DNA from: Amoebidium appalachense
Taxonomy: Eukaryota; Ichthyosporea
DNA: 64,000 nucleotides
Assembly (NCBI GenBank): GCA_963693365.1
Contig: CAVNZM010000015.1
Coordinates: forward strand, 4,464,001-4,528,000
Reading direction: 5' to 3'
Of the stretch, positions 24,631-37,600 are shown in pieces. A program made the translations under genes and the position numbers. Numbering within the stretch: position 1 is the stretch's first letter; every line of letters starts with the position of its first letter. The notes below the pieces were generated by a model. It was not told where the DNA came from. It was given only the letters and a program-made list of their open reading frames with translations, and did not search any database.

Positions 24631-25380
24631 ATGCGTTTCACCGTAGCTATTCTTTTGACCGTTGCAGCCGCGGCTACTAGGGCCGCCAGCTACGGCCCGG
24701 CGCCTTCCACATGCTGTCCCAACGGGGGCGGAAAGGACCTTTGCACAGGCCGCACGGGCAACAAATTCAACGGCACATGCTGCTCTGACGGCTCGTGGGA
24801 GTGTATTGTTCAGGGTGCTGCCAAAGGCCCATGCGAGCTCAAGGGTGTGACTGGCGGTCAGGAGTGCCCAGCCCCGGCCCCCAAGTGCTGTCCCCATGGT
24901 GGTGGAATTGGCTTCTGCACGGGCCGCACGGGGAACAAATTCAACGGCACGTGCTGTTCCGACGGAAATTGGAAGTGCATTATTCAGGGTGCGGCAAAGG
25001 GTCCCTGCGAGCTGGAGGGTTTGACAGGCTCGACTGAATGCCCCGCCCCTCTGCCCACCGGAAAGTGCTGCAAGCCCCGCGCCACACAAAAGATGTGCAC
25101 AGTTGGTGGTTATGGGTCCGCAAAGGTGCCTGCTCCCTGCTGCGCCGACGGAAAGTTCCGTTGCAGTGGTTGCGCTGATTACAATGGTGTGAGCAATACG
25201 TGCAAGTGCTGCCCTGTTGCTGATAAGCCTGCGTCCTGCCCGACAATTGGGTACGGTAGCCAGCAGGGCAATATTTTCTGCTGTAATGATGGAAAGTGGC
25301 GGTGTGGTGCTACCTCGAAGGTGTGCAAGCCGTATCAGGGTAAGGGGAAGAAGTGCCCTTCGACCCCTGTCGTGTACTAG
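24631..25380 (+). CDS. Secreted protein with four 8-cysteine modules
   Basis: 249 aa, single exon. The start is placed at MRFTVAILL because a signal peptide (residues 1 to about 19, hydrophobic core AILLTVAAAA) begins there and a TATA box lies upstream. Frame-open sequence before it carries no initiator context. The mature part has 32 cysteines in four modules, each CC-x(6-8)-C-x(11-13)-CC-x(6)-C, then two more Cys: Cys 28/29/38/50/51/58/68/79; 86/87/96/108/109/116/126/137; 146/147/156/170/171/178/181/191; 193/194/203/217/218/225/232/242. Each module has a W/F two residues before its sixth Cys (DGSWEC, DGNWKC, DGKFRC, DGKWRC). Modules 1 and 2 are near-identical (58-residue period) and carry NGT sequons. 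All Cys could pair within modules. I recognise no named family; it could be a matrix, defence or adhesive protein. Confidence 0.85.
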   Translation: MRFTVAILLTVAAAATRAASYGPAPSTCCPNGGGKDLCTGRTGNKFNGTCCSDGSWECIVQGAAKGPCELKGVTGGQECPAPAPKCCPHGGGIGFCTGRTGNKFNGTCCSDGNWKCIIQGAAKGPCELEGLTGSTECPAPLPTGKCCKPRATQKMCTVGGYGSAKVPAPCCADGKFRCSGCADYNGVSNTCKCCPVADKPASCPTIGYGSQQGNIFCCNDGKWRCGATSKVCKPYQGKGKKCPSTPVVY

Positions 25381-25536
25381 AATGGTGATGAGAGTGCGGA
25401 TTTGAACATGTACATAATGGATGCGATTGGCGATGTTAGTATGATTTTGGTTCAAGTAACAGTTTATTATCATAATGTGCATAGGGCTATACTTTACACT
25501 TAAGCATCTCTGGTGTAGGTATACATGTTTCAGGTT
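25381..25536. other. 3' flank of the Cys-rich gene
   Basis: AT-rich sequence after the stop codon, presumably the 3' UTR. No AATAAA seen. Confidence 0.4.
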
Positions 25537-25681
25537 CGATAGCAGTCTCTGACTTTCTTTTTTTTTTTTTATATCCCGTTTTGTTCCCGGAGGTACCCCT
25601 AGGGGCCCTAAGGGGGAACTACCGTCTTCCACCCAGCACCGACAGTACTCTAGCTAGGGTGCTACGATAGCAGTCTTTGAC
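25537..25681 (-). mobile_element. 111-bp LINE-A tail with target-site duplication
   Basis: The 17-bp repeats CGATAGCAGTCTCTGAC (25537-25553) and CGATAGCAGTCTTTGAC (25665-25681) flank an insert 25554-25664 that matches the LINE-A 3' end in minus orientation and ends in poly(A). The TSD has a single mismatch, so the insertion is fairly recent. It is either a severely 5'-truncated LINE-A copy or a SINE sharing its 3' end. Confidence 0.85.
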
Positions 25682-25857
25682 AGCGAACAGCTATTATATT
25701 GAGCAATTGTGAGGATCAGTCACATTATCAATTGAAAGTCAAAACGGAAAAAATTCTAATGGAAATCCACGAAACTTTGATAACGGCTGCCAGTTCGGCC
25801 ACAGTATTAAGAGTCACCTGCCATAATTGTGTGCCCAGCAAATACGACGAGCCCCCC

Positions 25858-25891
<34 letters not shown>

Positions 25892-25946
25892 TTCCGCACC
25901 TTTATTGACTTTGAGGCCCTGCTGCCATACATAGGCACGCACGCGT

Positions 25947-26020
<74 letters not shown>

Positions 26021-26044
26021 AATTGGCAAACATTTTTTCAATTT
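25682..26044. repeat. Spacer with (C)n and (CA)n
   Basis: (C)n at 25859-25890 and (CA)n at 25949-26012. Confidence 0.8.
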
Positions 26045-26200
26045 ACCACGTTTTTTTCCCGGAGAACCCTTGCAGGCCTTCTAGGGAACTACCGTCTACA
26101 CCACAGCACCGACAGTACACTAGTTAGGTTGCTATCATATGTGCTCAGTAAAGCTAAAACATCATTCACAAACCTAACACTAACTATTAGCACACTATTC
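26045..26200 (-). mobile_element. 5'-truncated LINE-A 3' end, older copy
   Basis: Carries the CTAGGGAACTACCGTCTAC and CACAGCACCGACAGTACAC blocks of the LINE-A 3' UTR, with small deletions. The A-rich end is short (GTTTTTTT on the plus strand). Confidence 0.65.
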
Positions 26201-26209
26201 GAATCTTTG

Positions 26210-26253
<44 letters not shown>

Positions 26254-27022
26254 ACCTGCAAACACACACTGGAGCACATACGCACACCATTGCTCTACTC
26301 CCATCTCGTTTCCCTCCTTGATCTCCCAGCTGATCATGATGCATTTCCCTCCCCTTTTCCCGGGGGGGGGGGGGGGAGGGGGGGGGGGGGGGGCACGTCT
26401 GTGCACGACATTTTAAATTTATATATGTCTATATGTATATCTAGATCAGCAAGTTGACGTACTACACTGCAGCATATTCGTTGCAATTGCTAAAATTAGA
26501 ATCATATCTCTGCCAGGGGATCAGGCACAGGAGCATGCCTTGGCCCAAGTGAAGGGATATCCAAAAGTTCACCTTTGAAAGAAAAAAAATCGTTACATTG
26601 ACGATAACGTGCTTGGGTGCAAAAAGGGTTCGATTGTCGATAAAGTATTCTGTCCACTTTTTCCAACTAGAAGGCGGCTGGGGGGTGGGGAGGCAAGAGG
26701 AGGGTGTACAGAGGGGGATGGTGGGGGGAGGGGGGAGGGGGGGAGGGGGGGGGAGACGCGGAGGGAGAGGGGGGGGGGGGGGGGGGGGGGGGGAGTCACC
26801 AAACCCTTGAACCCACCCTGACCCCATCTTCCTCAACGACCACCATATGGTAAATTGCGTTAATCGCCACTCACCAAAATGAAACGTTGCTATGGTTATT
26901 TTGTGTTTTTTCTTTTTTGTTTTCTTCTCTCTTAATCATAAGCTATTTGCTAAATATTGGCGAGTTCACATTGTTCTCTCTCTGCGGCTCAAAAAAACAA
27001 CAAAAAAAAAAAACAGGTATAG
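26201..27022. other. Low-complexity spacer
   Basis: (CA)n at about 26215-26244, (G)n at 26361-26393, G/GA-rich at 26690-26793. No supported exon. Confidence 0.5.
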
Positions 27023-27199
27023 GGAACTGCACATAGAAATGTGAACACAATGGCTATGCCTCTGCCAGCCGCAATCCTCATGCATGATTTGCAAGGAGAA
27101 GACAAACTTTCAAATATCCGGAACAAGAGATTTCCAAACATTTTAAACCGAAAGAAAAAAATGGAAATGGCGAAAGGGGGAAAAAACGGAAAACAGAAA
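27023..27199 (+). CDS. Possible orphan exon (weak)
   Basis: Open from a TATAG/GGA acceptor-like site to AGAAA/GTAACA. The product is Lys/Asn-rich: MAMPLPAAILMHDLQGEDKL, then a basic end with RKKKMEMAKGGK. It lies in unique DNA between repeats. No homology recognised and no partner exon identified, so it may be chance. Confidence 0.25.
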
Positions 27200-27229
27200 G
27201 TAACATTTTGTGTGGACATGCGGGCGCAT

Positions 27230-27930
<701 letters not shown>

Positions 27931-28009
27931 GGGATACAATAATGAGCGCACACACACAGTGTGACACACATTTTCTCTGTGTCCGTTTCGGTTTCGGAAG
28001 CTTGATTTG

Positions 28010-28019
28010 ATTGGGGTGT

Positions 28020-28080
<61 letters not shown>

Positions 28081-28746
28081 GGGAGGGGAAGGGAGGATGG
28101 TGCCCCCCCCCCCCCAAAAAAAAAAAAAAATCACCCCAACCCCCAACCCCTCCGACTAGCGGTAGGGGGAGAGGAGGGGAGGGGGGGGGTAGCAGTAGCA
28201 ACTTTTAGATTACCTGCCACCCCCCCCCCCCCCCCCCCCCCTTTGATCCTTCCTCCCTCCCCCCACTACCTCCCCCCCTCCCCCCCCCCCCCCCCAAAAA
28301 AAAAAAAAAGAAAAAAAGAAAAAAAACGAGTGGGTCTTTCATGATGCATCCCCCCCCCCCTCCCCCTCCTCCCCCTGGCAAAAAAAAAAAAAGAGGGGGG
28401 GGGGGGGGGGGGGGACCCACCACCCCTCTGAGCTGTCATAACCTTCATATAGCGGCACAATCCCAAAACGAAAAAAATAAAGTTGCGAGTCGTTTACCGC
28501 CCTGAAAATGTAAAGCTATACATTATGCCCGCGAACCCCCCCCCCCCCCCCCCCCCCCCCCAACCACCAACTCCTGTCCCCCACAACCACGGTGGCCCCC
28601 TCCCTCCCCTCCCATCCCCCCTCCCTCCCTTCCCTCCCCCTCTTCCTCCGGGGGGTCCCTTGCCTCCCCATGCCCCCTCGAGTCTCTCTGAGTGTAAATG
28701 TAAATGGACTCAATACTTGGCAATGTTTCTCACTAGTTCTATCTAT

Positions 28747-28777
<31 letters not shown>

Positions 28778-28970
28778 TCCCCCCCCCCCCACCACCCCCC
28801 CTTCCCCCGGGCCCCCCTCCCTCCTTCCCCCCCCCCCCCCCCCCCCCCCCCCTCCCCCCCCCCCCCCCCCCATTCCCCCAGGCCCTTATTTTTCCCCCCC
28901 CCCCCCCCTTCCCCCCCCCCCCCCCCTTCCCCCCCCCCCCCCCCTCCCCTCGCCCCGTCAAGCAATCACC
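28010..28970. repeat. Long (G)n, (C)n and (A)n tracts
   Basis: (GT)n-(G)46 at about 28017-28079; (C)n-(A)n at 28104-28129 and 28284-28326; (C)n at 28221-28241, 28537-28561, 28754-28777, 28830-28871 and 28897-28944. The unique stretch 28672-28752 is short and has no supported exon. Confidence 0.9.
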
Positions 28971-28997
28971 CCACCTAGCATCTAGCCTAGCCTCCAG

Positions 28998-29147
28998 TTT
29001 CCCGCACGAACTCGCTCAACCCAATTCCTTCCCAATGCAAGTGGATGATACTGGCGTTTTGCATGTTTCCCACTGCAGGAGAAATATTGTTGACCAAAAG
29101 CACCACAGTGGCTACCTGAACACCACGCTGACAGTAGCACGCTGGCA
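28998..29147 (+). CDS. Possible internal exon (weak)
   Basis: Acceptor CCTCCAG/TTTC and strong donor GCTGGCA/GTAAGA around one open frame that reads like real protein: ELAQPNSFPMQVDDTGVLHV, then KHHSGYLNTTLTVARW. The sequence is unique and balanced in composition between C-rich repeats. I do not recognise the family and found no partner exon. Confidence 0.35.
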
Positions 29148-29251
29148 GTAAGAACACGGCCACTAGTAGTACATACAGTACACATCGTTGAAGACACACC
29201 ACGTGCGCGCACACCCTCAGACACCCACGCGTACACATAAACACATGCTCG

Positions 29252-29311
<60 letters not shown>

Positions 29312-29753
29312 CGCGCACACACACACATGCACATACGCAAAAAAAAAGGGGGGGGGGGGAAAGAAAGAAAGAAAGAAAGAAAAGGAAAGAAAAAAAAATA
29401 GCAAATGATCGGGAAAAAAAATTATCCCCTATCAAACCTCTTGAATGTGTACAAACACGTGTGGCCGGCGGGGGCAGGGGGGGGGTTCTATTTAGTGGTA
29501 TTTAGTTCCCCTTTAATCTCCTTCAGTTTTGCACAAAAACAAACCCGAAGGCCTTGGAAACGGGAAAGGGTGTACCGTAGTGGTCTATAATATTTTAAAA
29601 ATGGAGAAACTTTGGGGGGGGAGAGGGGAGGGGGAAGGGGTGTCTGTTTATTTTTTGTTTATTATGTTTATTTTTTTGTTTTGTGTGTGCGCGCACGCGC
29701 CGGAGTGCGCCACGACATGTGTGAACCCCGAGTGTTTTTTTTTTTTTTTTTTT

Positions 29754-29798
<45 letters not shown>

Positions 29799-29832
29799 TG
29801 TGGATAGTTGGTGGTGGTGGTGGTGGTCGGGA

Positions 29833-29868
<36 letters not shown>

Positions 29869-30780
29869 AATGCCAGAGGAGCATGCTTTGCGGCCGTAGG
29901 TGAGACCGTCAGTTTTAGGTTTCCATGTGGCCGCAGAGTATTTTAGTCTTAACTGTTTAAAAAATTATAAAACAACCGACATCGCGAAACTCTGTTTTGT
30001 TTTCTATTCTGATTGAAATCCCGGTCAATGTTATAAACGACACAGTCTGATGGTAAATATTTGTGCAGCCTAGTAAATATATCTATCATACGTTATAATA
30101 TTATTTTCTCGTGGCCCCTTGTTTGCCTTACCCTCTATACTGTGATGACAGAAAATCCACGGAAGCGACTTTGTACTAAGAGTCATTATCTATCCCACAC
30201 TCATCGATACAATCTTCGAAACGTTTTACATACAAGTACGTACACGGTGGTACGGCCCGGGGTGTCACAGACTCACCCGATTCAGTTACATGTACAACAC
30301 AACTTTTCGCACATGTATTTACATGTAACAGCAGTTTTAACTCAATAATGTACTTACAAAACTGTCCCGGTGTTTACAAAAAAAAAAAAAAATACACAGT
30401 AGTTCAACACAACTTGACACGATCACTTTTGCACTTTCGTAGTTACACACAAGTCCACTGAACCTGCGGCGAAGAAGGGAGGCTTTCCGTGTATATTTTT
30501 TAAACCCAATTAGGCCAGACTATTCCAGATATTGAACTTATGATGTGCAGGCGCAGGGCACGCGGGGAGGGGAGGGGGGCGGGGTGGGGAAGCTCGAATT
30601 ATCCATAAATATTGCTGTACCATGAATCAAAATTAAAGCACTGCTTGAAATTAAGTAAATACAATGTAGAACTTTTCAAAAATAATTTAAATAAAATAAA
30701 AAATCTAAAAATCCAGAAACATCCTAAAAAAAAAACACACACACACACAACGATCCGCCTAATCATGTAGTCAAATTTCT
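29148..30780. other. Spacer with CA, T and G tracts
   Basis: (CA)n at 29254-29309, GAAA-rich at 29360-29400, (T)n-(G)n at 29737-29797 and (G)n at 29837-29866. The 29880-30780 stretch is AT-rich and probably the 3' flank of the bZIP gene. Confidence 0.4.
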
Positions 30781-31609
30781 TTACCACACCCTTGCCTGTT
30801 TGGTATACACCGTTTGGGCCTGGCCATTGAACCAACCCCTCTGACTTTCTGCCAATGGGATTGCCTGAGAGATCTCCACATTACTAATATCCATTGGTTG
30901 GCTCTGTGGGGTATTCTGATTGGTACTGCTCCGGAGCCTCTGTCCAATCACCTCCGTGTATTCATTTTGCGATGGTTGCACGTGTGTTTTGTTTCCCCAC
31001 GCCCCACCTGTGGCCGTCGCCGATGAAACGTTAACAACGGGAGAAGACGATGAATACGTCACGGGCTGGCCGCCGCTATTGTACGTACCCGCCGTGGTGC
31101 CGTATTCTTGTTGTTTCCCCGCGTATTCCATACGTTGCCCGTGCGAGTTCGCTTGAGTGATTGGTGGCATAACCGCAAAGTTTCCTTGACCTTGAATACG
31201 TGAATATTGCAAGGATGTTGTTGGTGCACTAGTAGTGCGTTGAACCGAATTGCTCGTCGTGGTGGTGTTGAAAGATTGGCCGTGGTGAGGAGTTTCTACG
31301 GTCAAGAGTGATGGGACCGAATGCCGCTTCTGGTAAACTTTATGTTGGTTGGCAAATATTTCTCCTATTCCATCGCTGGCGGTTGATTGGTGTCGACGTG
31401 GGAGCTCCTCGGGAACGGTGTTCAGTGACTGGTCGGTATATTGGGATTGGAATGCAGGTATTTGTCGCTGGTTTTCATGCCCGCTGGCATCGGCGACGGT
31501 TGCGTTGGGTGTGAAAAAGAGCGGGAGGTGAGACATGAGGTAGAGCTGGTTGGTGGCTTCCATTTCAGCAACACGTTTCTTCAATTCGACAAGGTCTTGC
31601 TTCATTGAT
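30781..31609 (-). CDS. bZIP exon 3 (zipper end and C-terminal tail)
   Basis: Acceptor TCAAACAG/ATC. It begins with the third base of a Lys codon, then SMKQDLVELKKRVAEMEA, the C-terminal half of the zipper. The remaining ~250 residues are rich in S, T, Q and N with no further domain. Stop TAA at 30781-30783. Confidence 0.8.
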
Positions 31610-34600
31610 CTGTTTGACCAATTGAAGTTGTTAGCACTGGTTAAAAAAATATGAGGTATGTAGGAATCATACATTTTAAGTTCTCATAGTGTATGTGGAT
31701 TCTTTTCGAAACTAATCATTATACTAATACTATAAATAGAATAAGAGCTGCAGGGTCATGCCACGATACATTCTAAACGACGCTTAAAGTGATGTCCTCA
31801 TCCCGGCCCCCCCCCCCCCCCCCCAAAAAAAAAAAAAAAAAAAAAAAAGGAAAAGGGAAAGAAAGAAAGAAAAGAAAAAAAAAAAAAAGAAAGCCTTCGA
31901 GATAGATTATGAAAAAAGAAAGAAAGAAAGGAAAGAAAGGAAACGAAAAGAAGGAAAAGGAAAATCCAACACTCACTTGTTCATTAGCGTAAGCCGCTGG
32001 TTTTCACTCTTCAGCCAAGTCCTCTCCGCCTCTTCACTCCCACGTCTTGCCTTGACCCGCTGGCGGTACCCACGCTGCTTCCGTGCACGCCTGAAAAATC
32101 CGATTAGTAACTGTGAAAAGCAAATTGATTTTACTTGATGGGCACAATTGATTTTACAGTGCCCGTCCGCGCGTAACATACTCCGCCACTAACATCCTGT
32201 CGACGCCGATTTTCAAAAATCTTAACATAATGACCTCGGTCATTTTCCGGAATTATTTTTAAAAAAAATATTTTTTTTTTTTAAGAATAGGGGTGCTACA
32301 CATAGTAGACGAGTAGTCGGGTTATCGAGTCTATTGAAACCCCCTAAAGTCAGTATTTCGATCTCTTCCCCAGACAATACAGTGGAATGCAAAGTCAATA
32401 AAATCCAACAAATGCGCGTCCGGCATGCCCACATATGATCACGGCATGCGGCGTCGCAAAACTAACAACACAGGCCTATAGCCCAGTCCGAGTCTGTTTT
32501 ACTGCTTCTATTCCCCCCCCCCCTTATAATTAGTGGTATACATAGGGAGGTTTAATGCACACCAAACACTTCGAACATTACCAAGCCAGTAGTCCAGGTG
32601 CAGGTGCAGGCAGCTGCACTTGGGGCGTTGACTCGCACTACACACAGTCAATGCGGCCACAGAAAAGTTCCAGGAAACCACGCAAGCTGCCCAAGCAATC
32701 ATCTCTCAGGGTTTTGTAGAAGCAAATAACACCATCAGCAACACAACCACCCGTGCGGTTGCACAAGCCGAAACGGCAAAAGCACAGCTGCGTTCGCATA
32801 TAGAGGGTTTAGAAACCCGCAGAGCCCCAGGCCCACACGAGCAGAGTTGCTTAAAAAGGCTGCCAGCAAGCCTGGGCAGAAAACCATGTTTGAATACGGG
32901 GCAAAAATGAATTTTTCTTTCGAACTGAACGGCCGAACGGCCGCCAGAAGACAATGAGTGCGGGCACCGCGGAAGAAGCCGAAAAAATCGGCGAACTGCT
33001 AGCTGCAGATGACTCGGAGGTTACGTTTTTTTTATTTTTTTTATTTTATCACGTTTTGTTCCCGGAGGCCTTTTCAGGCCCTCTAGGGAAACTACCGTCT
33101 ACCACACAGCACCGACAGTACACTAGTTAAGGTGCTATCTATGAGTTCAGCTAAGCTAAACCATCCTTCACAACCTAACTATAAGTACACACTTTGCCCA
33201 GGGCTACTACCCCAGCCACGCCGGCAGGAGGCTCCAGTCCTCCCCTCCATTCAAAAACCTAGCAATAAACGTTAACCGAGGGCTCTCATTGGTCGATCTA
33301 CAGTATTGGGAAGTCCTAGGTGTTGTGTATAATATTTACGGTGGGTATGGGTGGATGATGGGGTGTGGTGGTGGTGGTGGTGGGGGGTTGCTGCCTAACA
33401 TTATGTGTTGGTGTACGTATGTTGTGGCGATGTTTTTGTGGACTAAAAGGTGGGTTTTACAGGGCACACCGGGTCTGTGGGTGTTCCGGCATTCAGAACA
33501 GGCCGGCCGGGTGTGTGTGGGGGGTGTATTTGTTGGTTTTTTGGGTTTTTGGAGAGCCATACTTTTCTTTCTACGGGTGGTGGGTATATGGTGGTGTTTT
33601 TGCATTTTAGGGTGGGTGGGGGGGAGTGTTGTGTTCCGTGGGTGCCAAATTTTTGCAAAGAAAAAGGATTGCAACTCTACTGTGATTTTTCCTAAGATGG
33701 CCCGGGTGGTGGTCTTGGTGGTGCCGGTGGCTGCAAGTAGTGGGCCCACCGATCGTGGGCAGAATCCCCGTTCGACCCACTTGGTGTCTTCGGGGTCAGG
33801 TGGGTCACCGTTGCCTCCTATCCAGTTTATCCATGCACATTGGTCTACCACCGTGGCTGCCGTATGGTGGTGCTGTGCCGTGGGGGTGTTTGGATGACGA
33901 GTGTGCAGGACGTTGTGGATGCAGGCTGTGATGGCGGTGGTCAGGGTGGGGACTTCCCCGGCATGGGCCGGGCAGGCCCAGAGGTGGGTGGTGGTCTCAG
34001 GGTGCTGGCTGCACCGGGGGCATGTGGGCTGTGTAACGACGGTGGGGTGATCTCGGTGTAGCCGTGCCATGGTAGGCAGGGTGCCCATGGCCAGGGACAG
34101 GCTACGAGTGTTTCCTCTGACTGCCCCGATGGTTGCCTGTGTGGGCCCCTTGTTGAGCTTGAGGGGGTTCCGTTCGGCTGGGAGCAGTCTGGGGTCGGCT
34201 AGTATGGACATAGCCTTGGTCTTGCCGGCCATGTCGGTGAGGAAGTCCTTGTTCAACCGGTTCAGTGTACCGGGAATGTTGCCGGGGATACGGTGGCCTT
34301 GTAGTCGTAGGAAGTATTTCCCCCCCCCCGGGGCCGGAGGTAGGGGGGGGGGGAGGGGGAGGACTCTTCCTGCATTGGCTGCCTTGTCTGCCTCGTTATT
34401 CCGTTGACCGTACCGTTTGGTGTTGGATTGGTGCCCCTTCACCCACGATACCTGTACAGAGCCTGGTTGCCGGAGAGAGAGTTGGTCTCGTACGTGAGCC
34501 CATTCCACTATGTGGGGGAACTTTAGCTTGCGTCGAGGGGGTGTGGTGGGGTCTATATTTGCCGTCCATCGGTCGACTACTCCGAGGTTATCGAGCTTGA

Positions 34601-37600
34601 TGTGGATGGGGGTGGTGGTGGGGGTGAGCAGGAGGGCTAGTAGTACCCCTGTGAGTTCGGCTTGGGTGGATGATAGGGCCGTATGGAGCCTGGTCTTGGC
34701 CGTCACTGGAGGTGCTTTCCGGTCCGGGGTATCCAGTGCCGCCCCGGCTCCGGCCTGGGCTATCCTCCTGCCCGGGTGGATGAGGCTGCCGTCCGTATAA
34801 ACGGTGATCGGTTGGTCTGGGGGGATCAGGGTGATTTGCTGCTGCCACTCGTCATAGGTGGCCTGGGGCACCAAGTCGGTGTAGGTGAGCCTACGGGGAG
34901 TGGGTGGGCTCGGCAGGTCAGCCGGGTGGGCCGTGCACTTGTGTCCTGGTGGTGACCCTATCGGTGGTGGCTGCTGGGGGGGGGGTGGGCCGGGGAGGTC
35001 CCCCGGTAAGGGTGTGGCTTCCTCGTTGGCTTGCAGGTGGAGCATCTGGGGTGATGCCTGTTGGTGGGGGGGAAGATGCCGCCGGAAATGGTGTATCTTC
35101 CTCCACTGCTCGGCCGGATCGGAGCCATCCTTCAGTGCGATGACTTGGTAGATGTCGATACTGTCGGTGTTGATGAAGTCCTTGTGGTACTTCGGGACTA
35201 CCATGTGGGTGGTGATTCGGGTCTTGAAGGCCACGTAGGGGTCTGCCCGTATCACCTCCACAGCACGGGTCCACCCCACACACTGCTTGTTGTGGGTGTG
35301 ATTATCGGCTGGGGGCTCAGGGGGCTCGTATTTGCTGTTGGTGCTGTCGGTGTTAGAGTCCTCTGAGTCGTTGGAGTCGTCGCTGGGCCCCGTCGACTCC
35401 GATTCTGGCTCCGTGTCTAACCCTTCCCCCTCTCCGTCTGCGTACCCGGGGTTGGGGGAGAGGGTGGCCGGGGTGTAGGCTAGGTTCCATGGGGAGTGGC
35501 CGTATTTGCAGTCACCAGGGCAAAAGCGGAAATGGGCTGTTCCATGTGGGTCGTTCCACGTGGGTCGGTGCCATCTCAGCCCCTCCTCCTCTGTGTTGTC
35601 CCGTAGATGGGCTATTTTGACCCAAGCCTCCCCGTTGTGGGTGGTGTGGGCCACCACCTGGCTGAGTTCGTATTGCCCGTTCTTGACTATTTCCACCACG
35701 AATGCACCGACGGGGTGGTTTGGCACGAGGTCAATGGTGTGGTGGGTGTGTGGTCTGGGTGCTGGCCGTAGTTTGTCTGCGATGGGGATGGCCCCCTTGA
35801 TGATGGACCTGTACCACTGTGTAGCTCCCGGGTGTAGTAGGTCTGGGGGGTGGGGCAGTTCGGGGAACGCCCGGAACACCCCCGGCCGTACCATGGTGTC
35901 CTCCATCGTGTAGAGTTGACGGGGGTGTGTGTGGGGGCCGATGTGGGCCGCAAAGGTGTGGTCCGGGAAAACGGTGTTGATAGGGGTGCTGGTTGTTGTT
36001 GCTGCTTCCCCTCCTTCTCCTTGGGGGGAGGGGGGGGGGTGGGGTGGGGGTGCTTGTGTTTTTTGGGGGAGGGGTTTCCCCAATACTCAGGTGCCGCTCG
36101 TGAAGGATCCCCGTGATATGGGCCCAATAGTTGTGGAGCTGCTTTCCCCCTAGCCTGTAAAGTTTGGCTGGGGGTGCTTGCAGGGGTGGGTAGGGTAGGC
36201 CTGTCGCGTGTTGCTGCTGCCAGGCTCGGTACCGGACCACGTCCCCTGCTGGTCCTGGTGTTTCCAGCAGGGCACACAGCTCCGTAACCATGGTGCTGGC
36301 TGCTGATTCGACGATGCTGGCCAGTCCCCCTAGAGTGGGATGGTGTAGCAGCCCGGACGGGGTGCTCCGGTGGAAACCACACTTCCGACGGAGTAGGTCT
36401 CTCCACTTGCTGTCGATTGCCTGCATGGTGGTGTTGCTGATGACTGACCCTTTGAGGAGGAAGAGGATGGCCGGGGCCACCACACTGTTGGCTACGTAGA
36501 TCACTTGGCTGGGTGCCAGCATTTTACGGGCTAGTATGGTGGTGGCCCGTAATGTCAGCTGCATGGCCTTCCCATCGTTGGGCCGGGTGTGTCGTTGGAG
36601 GGTGATGTTGACCCCTAGCACTCTGATGTTTGCATCGGGGAGCTCGATCTGAATGGGTAGGGGTGGTGCTCCCGGGGATTTGCGGTACTGCATGGGGGCC
36701 ACTGTTGCCCGTGTTGGGGTACCACGGGCGAGGACTGAAAACTTGTCTGGGTGTGGTTCCAAGTCATGGTAATAAAAAAAGGGGGCAGATAAATCGAGAG
36801 TTTGCTGGATGCTCTCCTTGTTGGGGCCAAACCATGTTGTGTCGTCGGCGAAAGCTACAGACGTCACACACGGGGGTGTTTGTGCCGGTGTGTGGTGCTG
36901 TGTCTGTGGGGGTAGGTGGAAAGTGTACCCCTTGCCGTGCCTTTTGATGGCTGTTAAAACTGGATCGTAGAATATAATCCACAGAATGGGGGAGAGGACA
37001 GCCCCTTGGGCCAGGCCGTTTTCAACAGGGAAAGACTCAGTGTGCCCCTGGTCTGTGCACACCGTGGCCGTACGACTGTGCCACATGTGCCGGAGGAGGG
37101 TGATTAGCTGGGGGTCTGTGCCCAGGCGGGTGAGCCCCAGTTCCACCGAGGGCCAAGACACCGTGTCATATGCCCTCTTAATGTCCTGTTGGACGATCCA
37201 TAGTTCCTGGTCGTGGTCTATGGCATCCTCTATCGTCTCTCGGATGATAGCCAGCGCCCCGTCGATACCCGGGCCCGGCACGAACCCAAAATTCCCCCCC
37301 GGGAGGAGGGTGGGGTACTGCCGGAAGATCGAGAGTAGGCGCTGGTTGATGACCGATTCTAGCAGCTTCCGTGCCGTTTCCAAGAGTGCTATCGGTCGGG
37401 TTTTGTCGAAGTCACCTTCCCATTCCCCTTTCGGTAGGGGATGGATGGTGTGGTGCAGCCATGACCTCGGTGTGGTCCCCGTGGCCAGACATCCGTTGAT
37501 GATATGTAGGAGCCATGCTAGCCCCTTTGGCCCCAGGTGTTGGAAGTATTCGTACTGGATTTCCGTTGGGCCGGGGGCCTTCCCCCCCCTGTCGGCTTTG

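Noticed and set aside
24595-25632. 345-aa minus-strand ORF over the Cys-rich gene
   Set aside because: Antisense shadow of the plus-strand coding exon; it also runs into a LINE tail.
33289-36153. Plus-strand ORFs over LINE-A
   Set aside because: Antisense shadows of the RNase H and RT coding strand.
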